A stretch of DNA of 64,000 bases. Source: Postechiella sp039985655 (GTDB lineage: Bacteria > Bacteroidota > Bacteroidia > Flavobacteriales > Flavobacteriaceae). Made by a program: the position numbers and the translations under genes. Below are positions 52,024 through 60,614 of this stretch, one piece after another. Location: positions 124,001 through 188,000 of the forward strand of contig JBDWSF010000037.1 of the NCBI GenBank assembly GCA_039985655.1, in the 5' to 3' direction. The number at the start of each line of letters is the position of its first letter. Positions within the stretch are counted from its first letter, which is position 1. Under the pieces are notes generated by a model, which had not been told where the DNA came from, did no database searches, and was given only the letters and a program-made list of their open reading frames with translations.

Positions 52024-52332
52024 ATGGTTCAAGAATTAAATCAAGACAATCTCCAAGAAATTATAAAGAATAATAACACTGTTGTTGTTCAATATTCTGC
52101 GACTTGGTGTGGTAACTGTCGTATTATGAAACCGAAAGTTAAAAAATTAGCTTCCGAATTAGAAAACATTACGTTTGTTATCGCTGACGCGGAAAAATTT
52201 CCAGAATCAAGAAAACTTGCTACAGTTGATAACTTACCAACCTTTGCTACTTTTAAGAACGGAACATTTGTAAATCAAACCCAAACCAACAAGTTTGATC
52301 TTTTAAAAGATTTAGTAAACGAAGTACTATAA
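52024..52332 (+). CDS. Thioredoxin-family protein
   Basis: The 102-residue cytosolic protein has the redox centre SATWCGNCRIMKPKVKKLA (C29, C32), with WCGNC in place of the common WCGPC, and the cis-Pro site VDNLPTFATFKNG. It probably reduces the peroxiredoxin encoded just upstream. The 85-residue gene follows after 51 bases. Confidence 0.93.
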   Translation: MVQELNQDNLQEIIKNNNTVVVQYSATWCGNCRIMKPKVKKLASELENITFVIADAEKFPESRKLATVDNLPTFATFKNGTFVNQTQTNKFDLLKDLVNEVL

Positions 52333-52383
52333 AAATTAATTCATACGATTTTCGCTTCCGCGGAAAAAACATATCAGTAACAC

Positions 52384-52641
52384 ATGAAATTACCAGTAAT
52401 AAAACACTTAACTCAGTTTATAGAAGAAAATGACGAAGACTATCTTGTAGAAACTATTGAAACTCTTGAAGCCTTAACAGAAGTGTCTTCATTAAAAGAT
52501 GAAGAATTAGATGTTATTGGAGAATTAATTTCTAACATGTACGGTGCTATTGAAGTCAACAAAATGGTTAAAGACGGCGCACCAAAAAAAGAAGCTTTAA
52601 ACAGTTTTATGAAACGTGTTTTAGGATCTATAGACCATTAA
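52384..52641 (+). CDS. Small conserved Flavobacterial protein (DUF6952-like)
   Basis: The 85-residue acidic helical protein begins MKLPVIKHLTQFIEENDED. I recall this protein as a conserved companion of the thioredoxin gene in Flavobacteria, possibly named DUF6952; no function is known. There are no cysteines, so no redox role by itself. The gene ends at a strong terminator. Confidence 0.75.
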   Translation: MKLPVIKHLTQFIEENDEDYLVETIETLEALTEVSSLKDEELDVIGELISNMYGAIEVNKMVKDGAPKKEALNSFMKRVLGSIDH

Positions 52642-52664
52642 AATAGTATCAGAACTCATATATT

Positions 52665-52701
52665 TAAGTCTTAACGCTCTTTGTTAAGACTTATTTTTTT
52701 T
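52665..52701 (+). terminator. Terminator of the peroxiredoxin-thioredoxin unit
   Basis: TAAGTCTTAAC, a 7-base loop and GTTAAGACTTA make a perfect 11-bp stem followed by eight T. It lies inside the last codons of the convergent CAP-domain gene, which stops at 52671. Confidence 0.85.
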
Positions 52702-53204
52702 ACAAAAATATTTGTAAAATACCAGACCTTACCTTCAGACTGCTCTGCCGAAATTTCAAAATAATTATAGTCGCCTAAAATATTCTCACGATGTCCGTCG
52801 CTAGCAATCCAAGCATCAACAACATCCTTTGCCGTAATATAACCATAAGCAACATTCTCGCCAACACGAGTCGCATTAATAGCATCTCTAATAACATCGG
52901 CACGCGCATCAAATAAATCATGAGAAATTTCAACGCGAGCAATCATATAATGATTATGCTCTTCAGCTTTAACCTTAACAATACCTTCTTCCAACACCAA
53001 AGCTTGCAAACCATTATCAATCCGATAGGCATTTATTAAACTAACAATTTCTGTTTCTATCGACTTAACCGCAGGAACTACAATTTCATCAGTATCTTCA
53101 AATTCTTCAATTATGGTTTCTTCATTATTTTCAATAGTATCTTTAGAACAAGATATATTAGCAAATAAAAACAGGATGGTGAGTCCAAGAAATGCTTTTT
53201 TCAT
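52671..53204 (-). CDS. CAP/SCP-domain lipoprotein
   Basis: The 177-residue lipoprotein (FANISC, Cys19) has an acidic linker followed by a CAP domain (about 50-172): LINAYRIDNGLQALVLEEG, EISHDLFDARADVIRDA, VGENVAYGY and AWIASDGHRENILGDYNYF. Bacterial CAP proteins are found outside the inner membrane; roles range from lipid binding to unknown. The two His residues and the Glu of the CAP cavity appear present. Its 3' end doubles as the terminator stem of the opposite transcript. Confidence 0.88.
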   Translation of the reverse strand: MKKAFLGLTILFLFANISCSKDTIENNEETIIEEFEDTDEIVVPAVKSIETEIVSLINAYRIDNGLQALVLEEGIVKVKAEEHNHYMIARVEISHDLFDARADVIRDAINATRVGENVAYGYITAKDVVDAWIASDGHRENILGDYNYFEISAEQSEGKVWYFTNIFVKKISLNKER

Positions 53205-53376
53205 GGTAAATAAGTATTGGTTAAGTTGATATTAAAATTGCTTGGGGCTTAATTTTAAATTCAAATATTTATTGAAAATTTTATTTTAATAATTGATTGT
53301 TTTCGTAAAAATAAAACCATTCGTCGAATTACACAAACAAAAAGAAGGACAAATCTCTCAATTAATAAAATAAATA

Positions 53377-53406
53377 AGGGATATATGTTATTCAACATAT
53401 ATCCCT
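53377..53406 (-). terminator. katG downstream hairpin
   Basis: AGGGATATATGTT, ATTC, AACATATATCCCT: perfect 13-bp arms, starting 22 bases past the katG stop on the minus strand. The T run is weak, so termination is likely but not certain. Confidence 0.65.
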
Positions 53407-53427
53407 ATCAAATTTATAAAGTAAATA

Positions 53428-55632
53428 CTATTTTAAATCGAAACGATCTAAATTCATAACCTTAGTCCAAGCTGCAACAAAATCGTTAACAAACTTTTCT
53501 TGAGCATCGTCAGCGCCATAAACTTCTGCAACAGCTCTCAACTCTGTATTAGAACCAAAAATTAAATCTGCCCGTGTACCTCTAAATTTCACTTCTCCTG
53601 TTCTACGATTTTTTCCTTCAAATAAACTATCGTCTTCATTAATCGATTTCCAAGAATACGTAAAGTCTAAAATATTTGTAAAAAAGTCGTTTGTAAGATT
53701 TTCTGATTTTTCGGTAAATACACCATGATTAGAACCATCATAATTAGTTCCCAACATACGTAAACCACCAACTAAAACAGTGGTTTCTGGAATAGAAAGT
53801 GTTAATAAATTTGCACGATCTACTAATAAACTTTCTGCATCTATTTTAATATCAGCTTTTATATAATTTCTAAAACCGTCGGCTAATGGCTCTAAGTAAC
53901 TAAAAGATTCTACATCTGTTTGTTCTTGCGAAGCATCACCTCTACCACCTATAAATGGTACACGCACAGTGTAACCCGCATTTTTAGATGCTTTCTCAAC
54001 ACCAACAGATCCGCCTAAAACAATTAAATCTGCAATTGAAACAGTTCCTGTAAACACTTTTTGAATGGCGCTATAAACATCAAGAACTTTAGATAATTCA
54101 ACAGGATTGTTAACTTCCCAATCTTTTTGTGGCGCTAAACGAATACGTCCACCATTTGCCCCTCCACGTCTGTCTGAACCTCTATACGTTGACGCTGATG
54201 CCCAAGCCGTAGAAACCAATTGAGATATCGTTAACCCTGAATCTAAAATTGTATTTTTCAATGCATTAATATCCGAATCACTTAACACGTAAGCTACTGA
54301 TGGAATTGGGTCTTGCCAAATTAACTCCTCTTTAGGAACTTCTGGCCCTAAATAACGATCTATTGGTCCCATATCGCGATGTGTTAATTTAAACCAAGCA
54401 CGAGCAAATGCATCTTCGAATGCTATCGGGTTTTCTTGAAAATGTTTAGATATCTTTAAATAATCTGGATCTGTTTTTAATGCCATATCAGCATCTGTCA
54501 TCATTAAATCCTGTCGTTTAGAAGCATCACCGGCAGTTGGAGCCATTTTAGCTTGCGACGCTTTTGTTGGTGTCCATTGACTAGCACCTGCAGGACTTTT
54601 GGTTAATTCCCAATCATAATTTAATAATACATCAAAAAAATCATGATCCCATTGTGTTGGATTTGGCGTCCAAGCACCTTCAAGTCCACTGGTAATAGCA
54701 TCATCTAAAACACCTGTACCATAACTGTTTTTCCAACCTGTACTCATTTCCTCAATAGCTGAACCATGAGGTTCTGCACCAACATATTTATCTGGATCTG
54801 CTGCGCCATGGGCTTTACCAAAAGTATGTCCTCCAGCAGTTAACGCTACCGTTTCCTCATCATTCATAGCCATACGCCCAAACGTTTCTTTCATCAGTTT
54901 AGCAGATCCTAACGGATTAGACTTCCCATCAGGGCCTTCAGGGTTCACATAAATTAATCCCATATGCGCTGCACCTAAATCACCTTCAAGTTCTCCATCA
55001 TCAAAACGTTCTTTATTCCCAAGCCATTCTGTTTCAGAACCCCAGTAAATATCTTGCTCTGACTCCCAAACATCTTCACGACCTCCTGCGAATCCAAAGG
55101 TTTTAAAACCCATCGATTCTAAAGCACTGTTTCCGGCTAAGATCATTAAATCTGCCCAAGACACTTTCTTTCCATATTTCTTCTTAATAGGCCATAATAA
55201 TAAACGTGCTTTATCTAAGTTTCCATTATCTGGCCAACTATTTAGAGGTGCAAATCTCTGATTTCCAGTAGCAGCTCCACCTCTACCATCTCCAACACGA
55301 TATGTACCCGCACTATGCCATGCCATTCTAATCATAAATGGGCCATAATGCCCGTAATCTGCTGGCCACCAATCTTGAGAATCGGTCATCAAATCTACAA
55401 CCTCTTGTTTTAAAGTTGGAAAATCTACACTATTAAAAGCTTCTGCATAATCAAAATCTTCTCCCATTGGATTAGATTTTGATCCATGTTGTCGTAATGT
55501 ATTTAATCTTAATTCGTTAGGCCACCAATCACGATTCTTTGTACCATCGCCTGCCGTTTCTTTTTGTGTTCCTACAAAAAAAGGGCACTTACCTAAGTCC
55601 CCGTTTTTTAAATTATCCATGTCGTCTTTCAT
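53428..55632 (-). CDS. katG: Catalase-peroxidase
   Basis: The 734-residue haem enzyme breaks down hydrogen peroxide. The N-terminal active domain has distal Arg102, Trp105 and His106 (IRMAWHSAGTYR), Tyr228 (MGLIYVNPEGP) and Met254, giving the full Met-Tyr-Trp adduct that catalase activity needs, and proximal His269 (TAGGHTFGKAHG). The C-terminal half is the usual haem-free copy. A second in-frame ATG at codon 5 is an alternative start. A TAATTTTG box lies 31 bases upstream. It is the middle of a peroxide-defence group. Confidence 0.98.
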   Translation of the reverse strand: MKDDMDNLKNGDLGKCPFFVGTQKETAGDGTKNRDWWPNELRLNTLRQHGSKSNPMGEDFDYAEAFNSVDFPTLKQEVVDLMTDSQDWWPADYGHYGPFMIRMAWHSAGTYRVGDGRGGAATGNQRFAPLNSWPDNGNLDKARLLLWPIKKKYGKKVSWADLMILAGNSALESMGFKTFGFAGGREDVWESEQDIYWGSETEWLGNKERFDDGELEGDLGAAHMGLIYVNPEGPDGKSNPLGSAKLMKETFGRMAMNDEETVALTAGGHTFGKAHGAADPDKYVGAEPHGSAIEEMSTGWKNSYGTGVLDDAITSGLEGAWTPNPTQWDHDFFDVLLNYDWELTKSPAGASQWTPTKASQAKMAPTAGDASKRQDLMMTDADMALKTDPDYLKISKHFQENPIAFEDAFARAWFKLTHRDMGPIDRYLGPEVPKEELIWQDPIPSVAYVLSDSDINALKNTILDSGLTISQLVSTAWASASTYRGSDRRGGANGGRIRLAPQKDWEVNNPVELSKVLDVYSAIQKVFTGTVSIADLIVLGGSVGVEKASKNAGYTVRVPFIGGRGDASQEQTDVESFSYLEPLADGFRNYIKADIKIDAESLLVDRANLLTLSIPETTVLVGGLRMLGTNYDGSNHGVFTEKSENLTNDFFTNILDFTYSWKSINEDDSLFEGKNRRTGEVKFRGTRADLIFGSNTELRAVAEVYGADDAQEKFVNDFVAAWTKVMNLDRFDLK

Positions 55633-55663
55633 TTGTTTAAATTTTATATTCTCTCAGATTACT

Positions 55664-55671
55664 CAAAATTA
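55664..55671 (-). promoter_or_regulatory. -7 promoter box for katG
   Basis: CAAAATTA on the plus strand is TAATTTTG on the minus strand (TAnnTTTG). A TTG lies 15 bases upstream at 55687-55689, slightly closer than usual. Confidence 0.5.
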
Positions 55672-55891
55672 CAAATTCTTTAAATACAATGAAAAGCGAA
55701 ACATTATTTATAAATGATACGACTATCAATTATTTTTATGATTAAAAACAAAGCAATAGTTTTTTAATATCATTAAATATATTAAGACCGTTTAGTTATT
55801 CTTTAAATATTAAATCCATTTAAATTAAATAATAGTTTCTTTTAAAGTGGAAATATCCCTAATTTTAAATTTTTAAATTAAACACAAAAAA

Positions 55892-56392
55892 ATGGCTACA
55901 GTTACATTAAAAGGAAATGCATTAAGCACCTCTGGAGAATTACCAACAATTGGTTCAAAAGCCCCAGATTTTTCATTAACAGCAATAGATTTATCCATAA
56001 AAACCTTAAACGATTTTAAAGGGAACAAACTCGTTTTAAACATATTCCCTAGTGTAGACACTGGAACTTGTGCGCAATCTGTTCGTCAATTCAATAAAGA
56101 ATTAAGCAGTTTAGAAAACACGAAAGTATTATGTATTTCTCGCGATTTACCGTTTGCTCAAGCTCGTTTTTGCGGTGCAGAAGGGTTAAGTGATGTGATT
56201 AACTTATCAGATTATAAAGATGCTAGTTTTGGTAAAGCTTACGGTGTTAACTTTATAGGTGGACCATTAGATGCTTTATTATCTCGATCTATAGTTGTAA
56301 TTGATGAAAATGGAGACGTAACATACACTGAGCAAGTTTCCGAAACTGTTGATGAACCTAATTACGAAGCGGCTTTAAATGCTTTAAAATAA
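55892..56392 (+). CDS. tpx: Thiol peroxidase
   Basis: This 166-residue atypical 2-Cys peroxiredoxin reduces lipid and other organic peroxides. Cysteines are at C60 (SVDTGTCAQSVRQFN) and C94 (ARFCGAEGLSD), matching the Tpx pair. The N-terminal VTLKGNALSTSGELP block is typical. It is divergent from katG across 259 AT-rich bases without other genes. The dgkA gene starts 8 bases downstream, so the two are probably cotranscribed. Confidence 0.96.
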   Translation: MATVTLKGNALSTSGELPTIGSKAPDFSLTAIDLSIKTLNDFKGNKLVLNIFPSVDTGTCAQSVRQFNKELSSLENTKVLCISRDLPFAQARFCGAEGLSDVINLSDYKDASFGKAYGVNFIGGPLDALLSRSIVVIDENGDVTYTEQVSETVDEPNYEAALNALK

Positions 56393-56400
56393 AATTATAA

Positions 56401-56775
56401 ATGCGTAAAAAAGAATCCTTCTTAGTTAACCGTTTAAAAAGTGTAGGCTACGCATTTAAAGGCGCTAAATTACTTTTAAAAACGGAAGCGAGTATAAAAA
56501 TTCAGTTATTTATAGCTCTTGTAGTTACTATAGCAGGATTCTTTTTTAATATTTCGGCTACTGAATGGTGCATACAATTACTCGCCATCGGTCTTGTAAT
56601 GTGTGCCGAAGGTGTAAACACAGCTATTGAGGCTGTTGCCGACTTTATCCATCCAGAACATCACAGTAAAATAGGCTTAATTAAAGATATTGCTGCAGGT
56701 GCCGTTTTTATTGCTTCAATCTTTGCTACAATTATTGGTTTTATTATTTATTTTCCGAAGTTTAATATTATATGA
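56401..56775 (+). CDS. dgkA: Diacylglycerol/undecaprenol kinase family protein
   Basis: The 124-residue protein has three membrane helices and the family core EGVNTAIEAVADFIHPEHHS followed by IGLIKDIAAGAVFIASI. These kinases phosphorylate lipid alcohols in the inner membrane. The sequence is closer to the undecaprenol-kinase branch, judged by memory only. It follows tpx and overlaps the next gene by four bases (ATGA). Confidence 0.9.
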   Translation: MRKKESFLVNRLKSVGYAFKGAKLLLKTEASIKIQLFIALVVTIAGFFFNISATEWCIQLLAIGLVMCAEGVNTAIEAVADFIHPEHHSKIGLIKDIAAGAVFIASIFATIIGFIIYFPKFNII

Positions 56776-57347
56776 GGAAAACGATAATATTGATATTTGG
56801 AGTTATAATTTTACAATTGAATTTCTCATGTAAATCTCAATATTCTGTGACAGAACTGGACAACAACTTCACAACTGAACAAATATCAGATTTAAATAAG
56901 ATAACAAGTTTTTTCAAAAACCAAGTGTGCTTAAACACAAACGCTGACTTCAAAAAATGTTATAGACAAATTCCACATGAATATTTAGAAGCAACAGGAA
57001 GCGGTTTTTGGGATAGTATAACTTTTGAAAAACAACAAGAATTATACAGAGAAATTTCGGAATCAACTTTTAATGAAATTTGGTGTTTATGTAGAGCTGA
57101 ATTAAAAAATATTTGCGCAATTACAAAAGGAAAGTATCAAAAATATCTAACAGAATTAGGAAAAACAAATCCAGTTATAGCAAAATACGCAAAGAATATA
57201 CTTGCTTCTGGAATTTTTGATTTTGGAAAAGTCATTCATTATTCGAATGTTATAAATGACAAAAAACATTTCGATTTAAATGATCCAAATATTCAACTGA
57301 TTTTAGCAATTCATTACTTATCAAAAGATAAATTAATAACAGAATAA
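56772..57347 (+). CDS. Lipoprotein-like hypothetical
   Basis: The 191-residue product has a lipoprotein signal (LNFSC, Cys20) and a mainly helical mature part with four further Cys residues (VCLNTNADFKKC, WCLCRAELKNIC). No family is recognised. The start overlaps the dgkA stop, implying translational coupling. It is AT-rich compared with its neighbours, and it interrupts the usual dgkA-ftsK order, so it may be an insertion. Confidence 0.7.
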   Translation: MRKTIILIFGVIILQLNFSCKSQYSVTELDNNFTTEQISDLNKITSFFKNQVCLNTNADFKKCYRQIPHEYLEATGSGFWDSITFEKQQELYREISESTFNEIWCLCRAELKNICAITKGKYQKYLTELGKTNPVIAKYAKNILASGIFDFGKVIHYSNVINDKKHFDLNDPNIQLILAIHYLSKDKLITE

Positions 57348-57490
57348 AACAATGTACACAACACTCTAAATAAAAAATTATTTAAAACTATAATCCCAGA
57401 TTAATATTGAAATTCACTTCAAATAAAAATGTATAATACAGTAAGTATTGCAATTTTTTAAAATATAGTTTCGTTACCATTAGTAATTTG

Positions 57491-57498
57491 TATTTTTG
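57491..57498 (+). promoter_or_regulatory. -7 promoter box for ftsK
   Basis: TATTTTTG matches TAnnTTTG and lies 57 bases before the ftsK ATG. No -33 TTG is seen at the right spacing. The rest of the 208-base gap shows nothing. Confidence 0.5.
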
Positions 57499-57555
57499 TT
57501 GAGTTGTTAAAACATTTCAATCCTGAATCTTAATTTTTGAAACCACAAACTATTA

Positions 57556-59952
57556 ATGGCGAAGAAAAAAACCAAACCGACTAAAACTAAAACACCTAGA
57601 AAAAAATTAAAACTTCCAAGTTTTAAGCTATCTAGTCAGCAAAAACTTGTTTTAGGGAGTTTTTTATGCATGTTTGGTCTTTTATTAGGTATCGCTTTTA
57701 TATCCTTTTTCTTTACAGGAGATAACGACCAAAGTCTGCTCAACTCCTTTCCGTCAAGAACATCTGAAACACAAAACTGGGCAAGTCAATTTGGCGCTTG
57801 GTTAGGGGATTTTTTTATTCAACGAGGTTTCGGGGTTTCAGCATTTATAGTATCTGGTCTTGTTTTTCTTTCTGGAGTTTATACTTTAATGAATATAGAC
57901 AAATCAAAACTCAGAAAACACTGGATTTGGGGCGTTTTAATCATGATTTGGTTATCCGTTCTTTTAGGTTTTTTCGGCAACAAACATGGTATTCTTGGTG
58001 GGACTGTAGGTTTTGAAACTAATAGTTATTTACAAGATTATATTGGTAAAGTTGGTATTATCCTCTTATTATTATTTGGTTTAATCTCCTATTTAGCTAT
58101 TCGTTTTAAAGTTACTTTCGAGAGTATTGCTAAGCTATTCCGTTCTGCGAAAAAAGATATTAAAGATGAATTTGCGGATGCAAAAGATATCATTGTGCCT
58201 ATAGATAATAGTTTAACAGAAGAAGCTGAAGCTTTTAAATCTGGATTCGATATTCCTTTAGAAAACAACAAACCTAAGCCAAAGGAAACTGTAAAGGTTA
58301 AAGATGCTATTCAAGAAAAAACAAAACTTGAAGTAAAAGTTATTGAAGAAGAAACTATAGATGAGGAATTGGAAATTAAAGTTGTAGAAGTTCCAGAAGA
58401 ACTCTCTGAAACTGATAATTTGGCGAACAAACTTGTTGAAGATTTTGGACAATTTGACCCGACTTTAGAACTCGGAAATTATCAATTTCCACCTTTAGAC
58501 CTTTTAAAACAATACGATACTGGAGGCATTACAATTAATCAAGAAGAACTTGAAGAAAACAAAAATAAAATTGTTGAAACTTTAAATAATTATAAAATTG
58601 GAATTGCAAGTATTAAAGCTACTATTGGACCAACCGTTACGCTTTATGAAATTGTACCAGAAGCTGGTGTGCGTATTTCTAAAATTAAAAATTTAGAAGA
58701 TGATATAGCCCTTTCGTTAGCCGCATTAGGAATTCGTATTATTGCTCCTATTCCAGGAAAAGGCACCATTGGTATTGAGGTTCCTAATAAAAACTCGACA
58801 ATCGTTTCTATGCGATCGGCTATTGCTTCTCAAAAATTTCAAAAATCTGAAATGCAATTACCTATTGCTTTAGGAAAAACAATTAGTAACGAAACTTTGG
58901 TTGTCGATTTAGCAAAAATGCCTCACTTACTAATGGCAGGTGCCACAGGTCAAGGTAAGTCTGTTGGGTTAAATGCTGTATTAACATCATTATTATACAA
59001 AAAACATCCTGCTGAAGTAAAATTTATTTTAGTCGATCCTAAAAAAGTCGAACTTAATTTATTCAACAAAATAGAAAGACATTATTTGGCTAAACTTCCA
59101 GATAGTGAAGATGCCATTATAACAGATAACACTAAGGTTATTAATACGCTAAACTCCTTGTGTATTGAAATGGATAACCGGTATGAATTGCTTAAAAATG
59201 CATTGTGTAGAAATATAGCAGAATATAATACAAAGTTTAAATCTCGTAAATTAAACCCTAATGATGGTCATCAATTTCTACCGTACATCGTTTTGGTGGT
59301 TGATGAGTTTGCCGATTTAATAATGACTGCTGGTAAAGAAGTAGAAACACCTATTGCGCGTTTAGCGCAGTTAGCACGTGCTATTGGTATTCACTTAATT
59401 ATAGCCACACAAAGACCATCGGTTAATGTTATTACAGGTATTATAAAAGCCAACTTCCCTGCGCGTATTGCTTTTAGAGTAACGTCTAAAATAGATTCAC
59501 GTACCATTTTAGATGGTTCTGGAGCTGATCAGCTTATTGGTCGTGGTGATATGCTATACACACAAGGAAACGATTTAATTCGTGTACAATGTGCATTTGT
59601 AGACACACCAGAAGTTGAAAAAATTGTTGATTTTATTGGTTCGCAAAAAGCATATCCTGAAGCTTATATGCTACCAGAATATGTTGGCGAAGAAAGTGGC
59701 ACAAGTCTTGATGTAGACATATCTGATAGAGATAAACTCTTTAAAGATGCCGCAATAGTAATAGTAACAGCACAACAAGGTTCTGCATCTTTACTACAGC
59801 GAAAATTAAAACTTGGTTATAACCGTGCCGGTAGAATAATAGATCAATTAGAAGCCGCTGGTATTGTTGGTCCTTTTGAAGGCAGTAAAGCAAGGCAGGT
59901 TTTAATTACAGATTTAATTGCGCTCGATCAGCATTTAGAAAATGAAATATAA
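57556..59952 (+). CDS. ftsK: DNA translocase FtsK
   Basis: The 798-residue protein anchors at the division septum and pumps chromosomal DNA. It has an N-terminal membrane part with about four helices (residues 30-180), a short acidic linker, and the RecA-like motor with Walker A MAGATGQGKSVGLN (about 460-470) and Walker B IVLVVDEFADLIM (about 577). The C-terminal gamma winged helix (about 730-795; SLLQRKLKLGYNRAGRIIDQ) reads KOPS-like DNA signals. Length is typical for Bacteroidota. It is followed by lolA after 13 bases. Confidence 0.97.
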   Translation: MAKKKTKPTKTKTPRKKLKLPSFKLSSQQKLVLGSFLCMFGLLLGIAFISFFFTGDNDQSLLNSFPSRTSETQNWASQFGAWLGDFFIQRGFGVSAFIVSGLVFLSGVYTLMNIDKSKLRKHWIWGVLIMIWLSVLLGFFGNKHGILGGTVGFETNSYLQDYIGKVGIILLLLFGLISYLAIRFKVTFESIAKLFRSAKKDIKDEFADAKDIIVPIDNSLTEEAEAFKSGFDIPLENNKPKPKETVKVKDAIQEKTKLEVKVIEEETIDEELEIKVVEVPEELSETDNLANKLVEDFGQFDPTLELGNYQFPPLDLLKQYDTGGITINQEELEENKNKIVETLNNYKIGIASIKATIGPTVTLYEIVPEAGVRISKIKNLEDDIALSLAALGIRIIAPIPGKGTIGIEVPNKNSTIVSMRSAIASQKFQKSEMQLPIALGKTISNETLVVDLAKMPHLLMAGATGQGKSVGLNAVLTSLLYKKHPAEVKFILVDPKKVELNLFNKIERHYLAKLPDSEDAIITDNTKVINTLNSLCIEMDNRYELLKNALCRNIAEYNTKFKSRKLNPNDGHQFLPYIVLVVDEFADLIMTAGKEVETPIARLAQLARAIGIHLIIATQRPSVNVITGIIKANFPARIAFRVTSKIDSRTILDGSGADQLIGRGDMLYTQGNDLIRVQCAFVDTPEVEKIVDFIGSQKAYPEAYMLPEYVGEESGTSLDVDISDRDKLFKDAAIVIVTAQQGSASLLQRKLKLGYNRAGRIIDQLEAAGIVGPFEGSKARQVLITDLIALDQHLENEI

Positions 59953-59965
59953 TTTAGAAATGAAC

Positions 59966-60604
59966 ATGAAGAATATTATTGCTATACTACTTATAACACT
60001 GACATCTTTTAGTGGATATGCTCAAAACAAAGCTGAAACGTTATTGAATGAGGTTTCAACAAAAGTGAAATCCTATGAAAACATATCTTTAGATTTTAAA
60101 TATGTTTTAGAAAACACTACAGAAAACATTAAACAAGAAACCCGAGGTGATGTTATTTTACAAGGCGATAAATATAAATTGAACATTCTTGGCATTACAC
60201 GCTTATTTGATGGAAAAACATTATATAGTATTAGTCCTGAAGATGAAGAAATTACTATTTCTTCTCAAAATGACGATGACGACGATGCTATTACACCAAA
60301 TAAAATGCTTTCATTTTACGAAGACGATTATACATACGCCATGGATATCGTTCAAAACATAAAAGGACGAAAAATTCAATTAGTAAAACTAACTCCAATC
60401 GACTCAAATTCAGAGATTAACTATATCCTTTTAGGAATAGATTCTCAAACCAAACACATATACAATCTCATTACCATTGGTAAAAATGGCACAAAAACAA
60501 TTTTAACGGTTAATTCTTTTAAAACAAATGCGCCTTTATCAAAAACCTTATTTACCTTTGACGCTAATAAATACAAAGATTATTACGTTAACAACTTAGA
60601 TTAG
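59966..60604 (+). CDS. lolA: Outer-membrane lipoprotein carrier LolA
   Basis: The start at 59966 (MKNIIAILLITLTSFSG) gives 212 residues with a clean signal peptide; ATGs at 59942 and 59960 would add polar residues, and the first overlaps ftsK. The mature chain is the LolA half-barrel: VKSYENISLDFKYVLENT, RGDVILQGDKYKLNI, DGKTLYSISPEDEEITI. It ferries lipoproteins across the periplasm, needed for SusD-type and other surface lipoproteins. The place between ftsK and the LptF-like gene is standard for this group. Confidence 0.93.
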   Translation: MKNIIAILLITLTSFSGYAQNKAETLLNEVSTKVKSYENISLDFKYVLENTTENIKQETRGDVILQGDKYKLNILGITRLFDGKTLYSISPEDEEITISSQNDDDDDAITPNKMLSFYEDDYTYAMDIVQNIKGRKIQLVKLTPIDSNSEINYILLGIDSQTKHIYNLITIGKNGTKTILTVNSFKTNAPLSKTLFTFDANKYKDYYVNNLD

Positions 60605-60614
60605 GTAATTTAGA

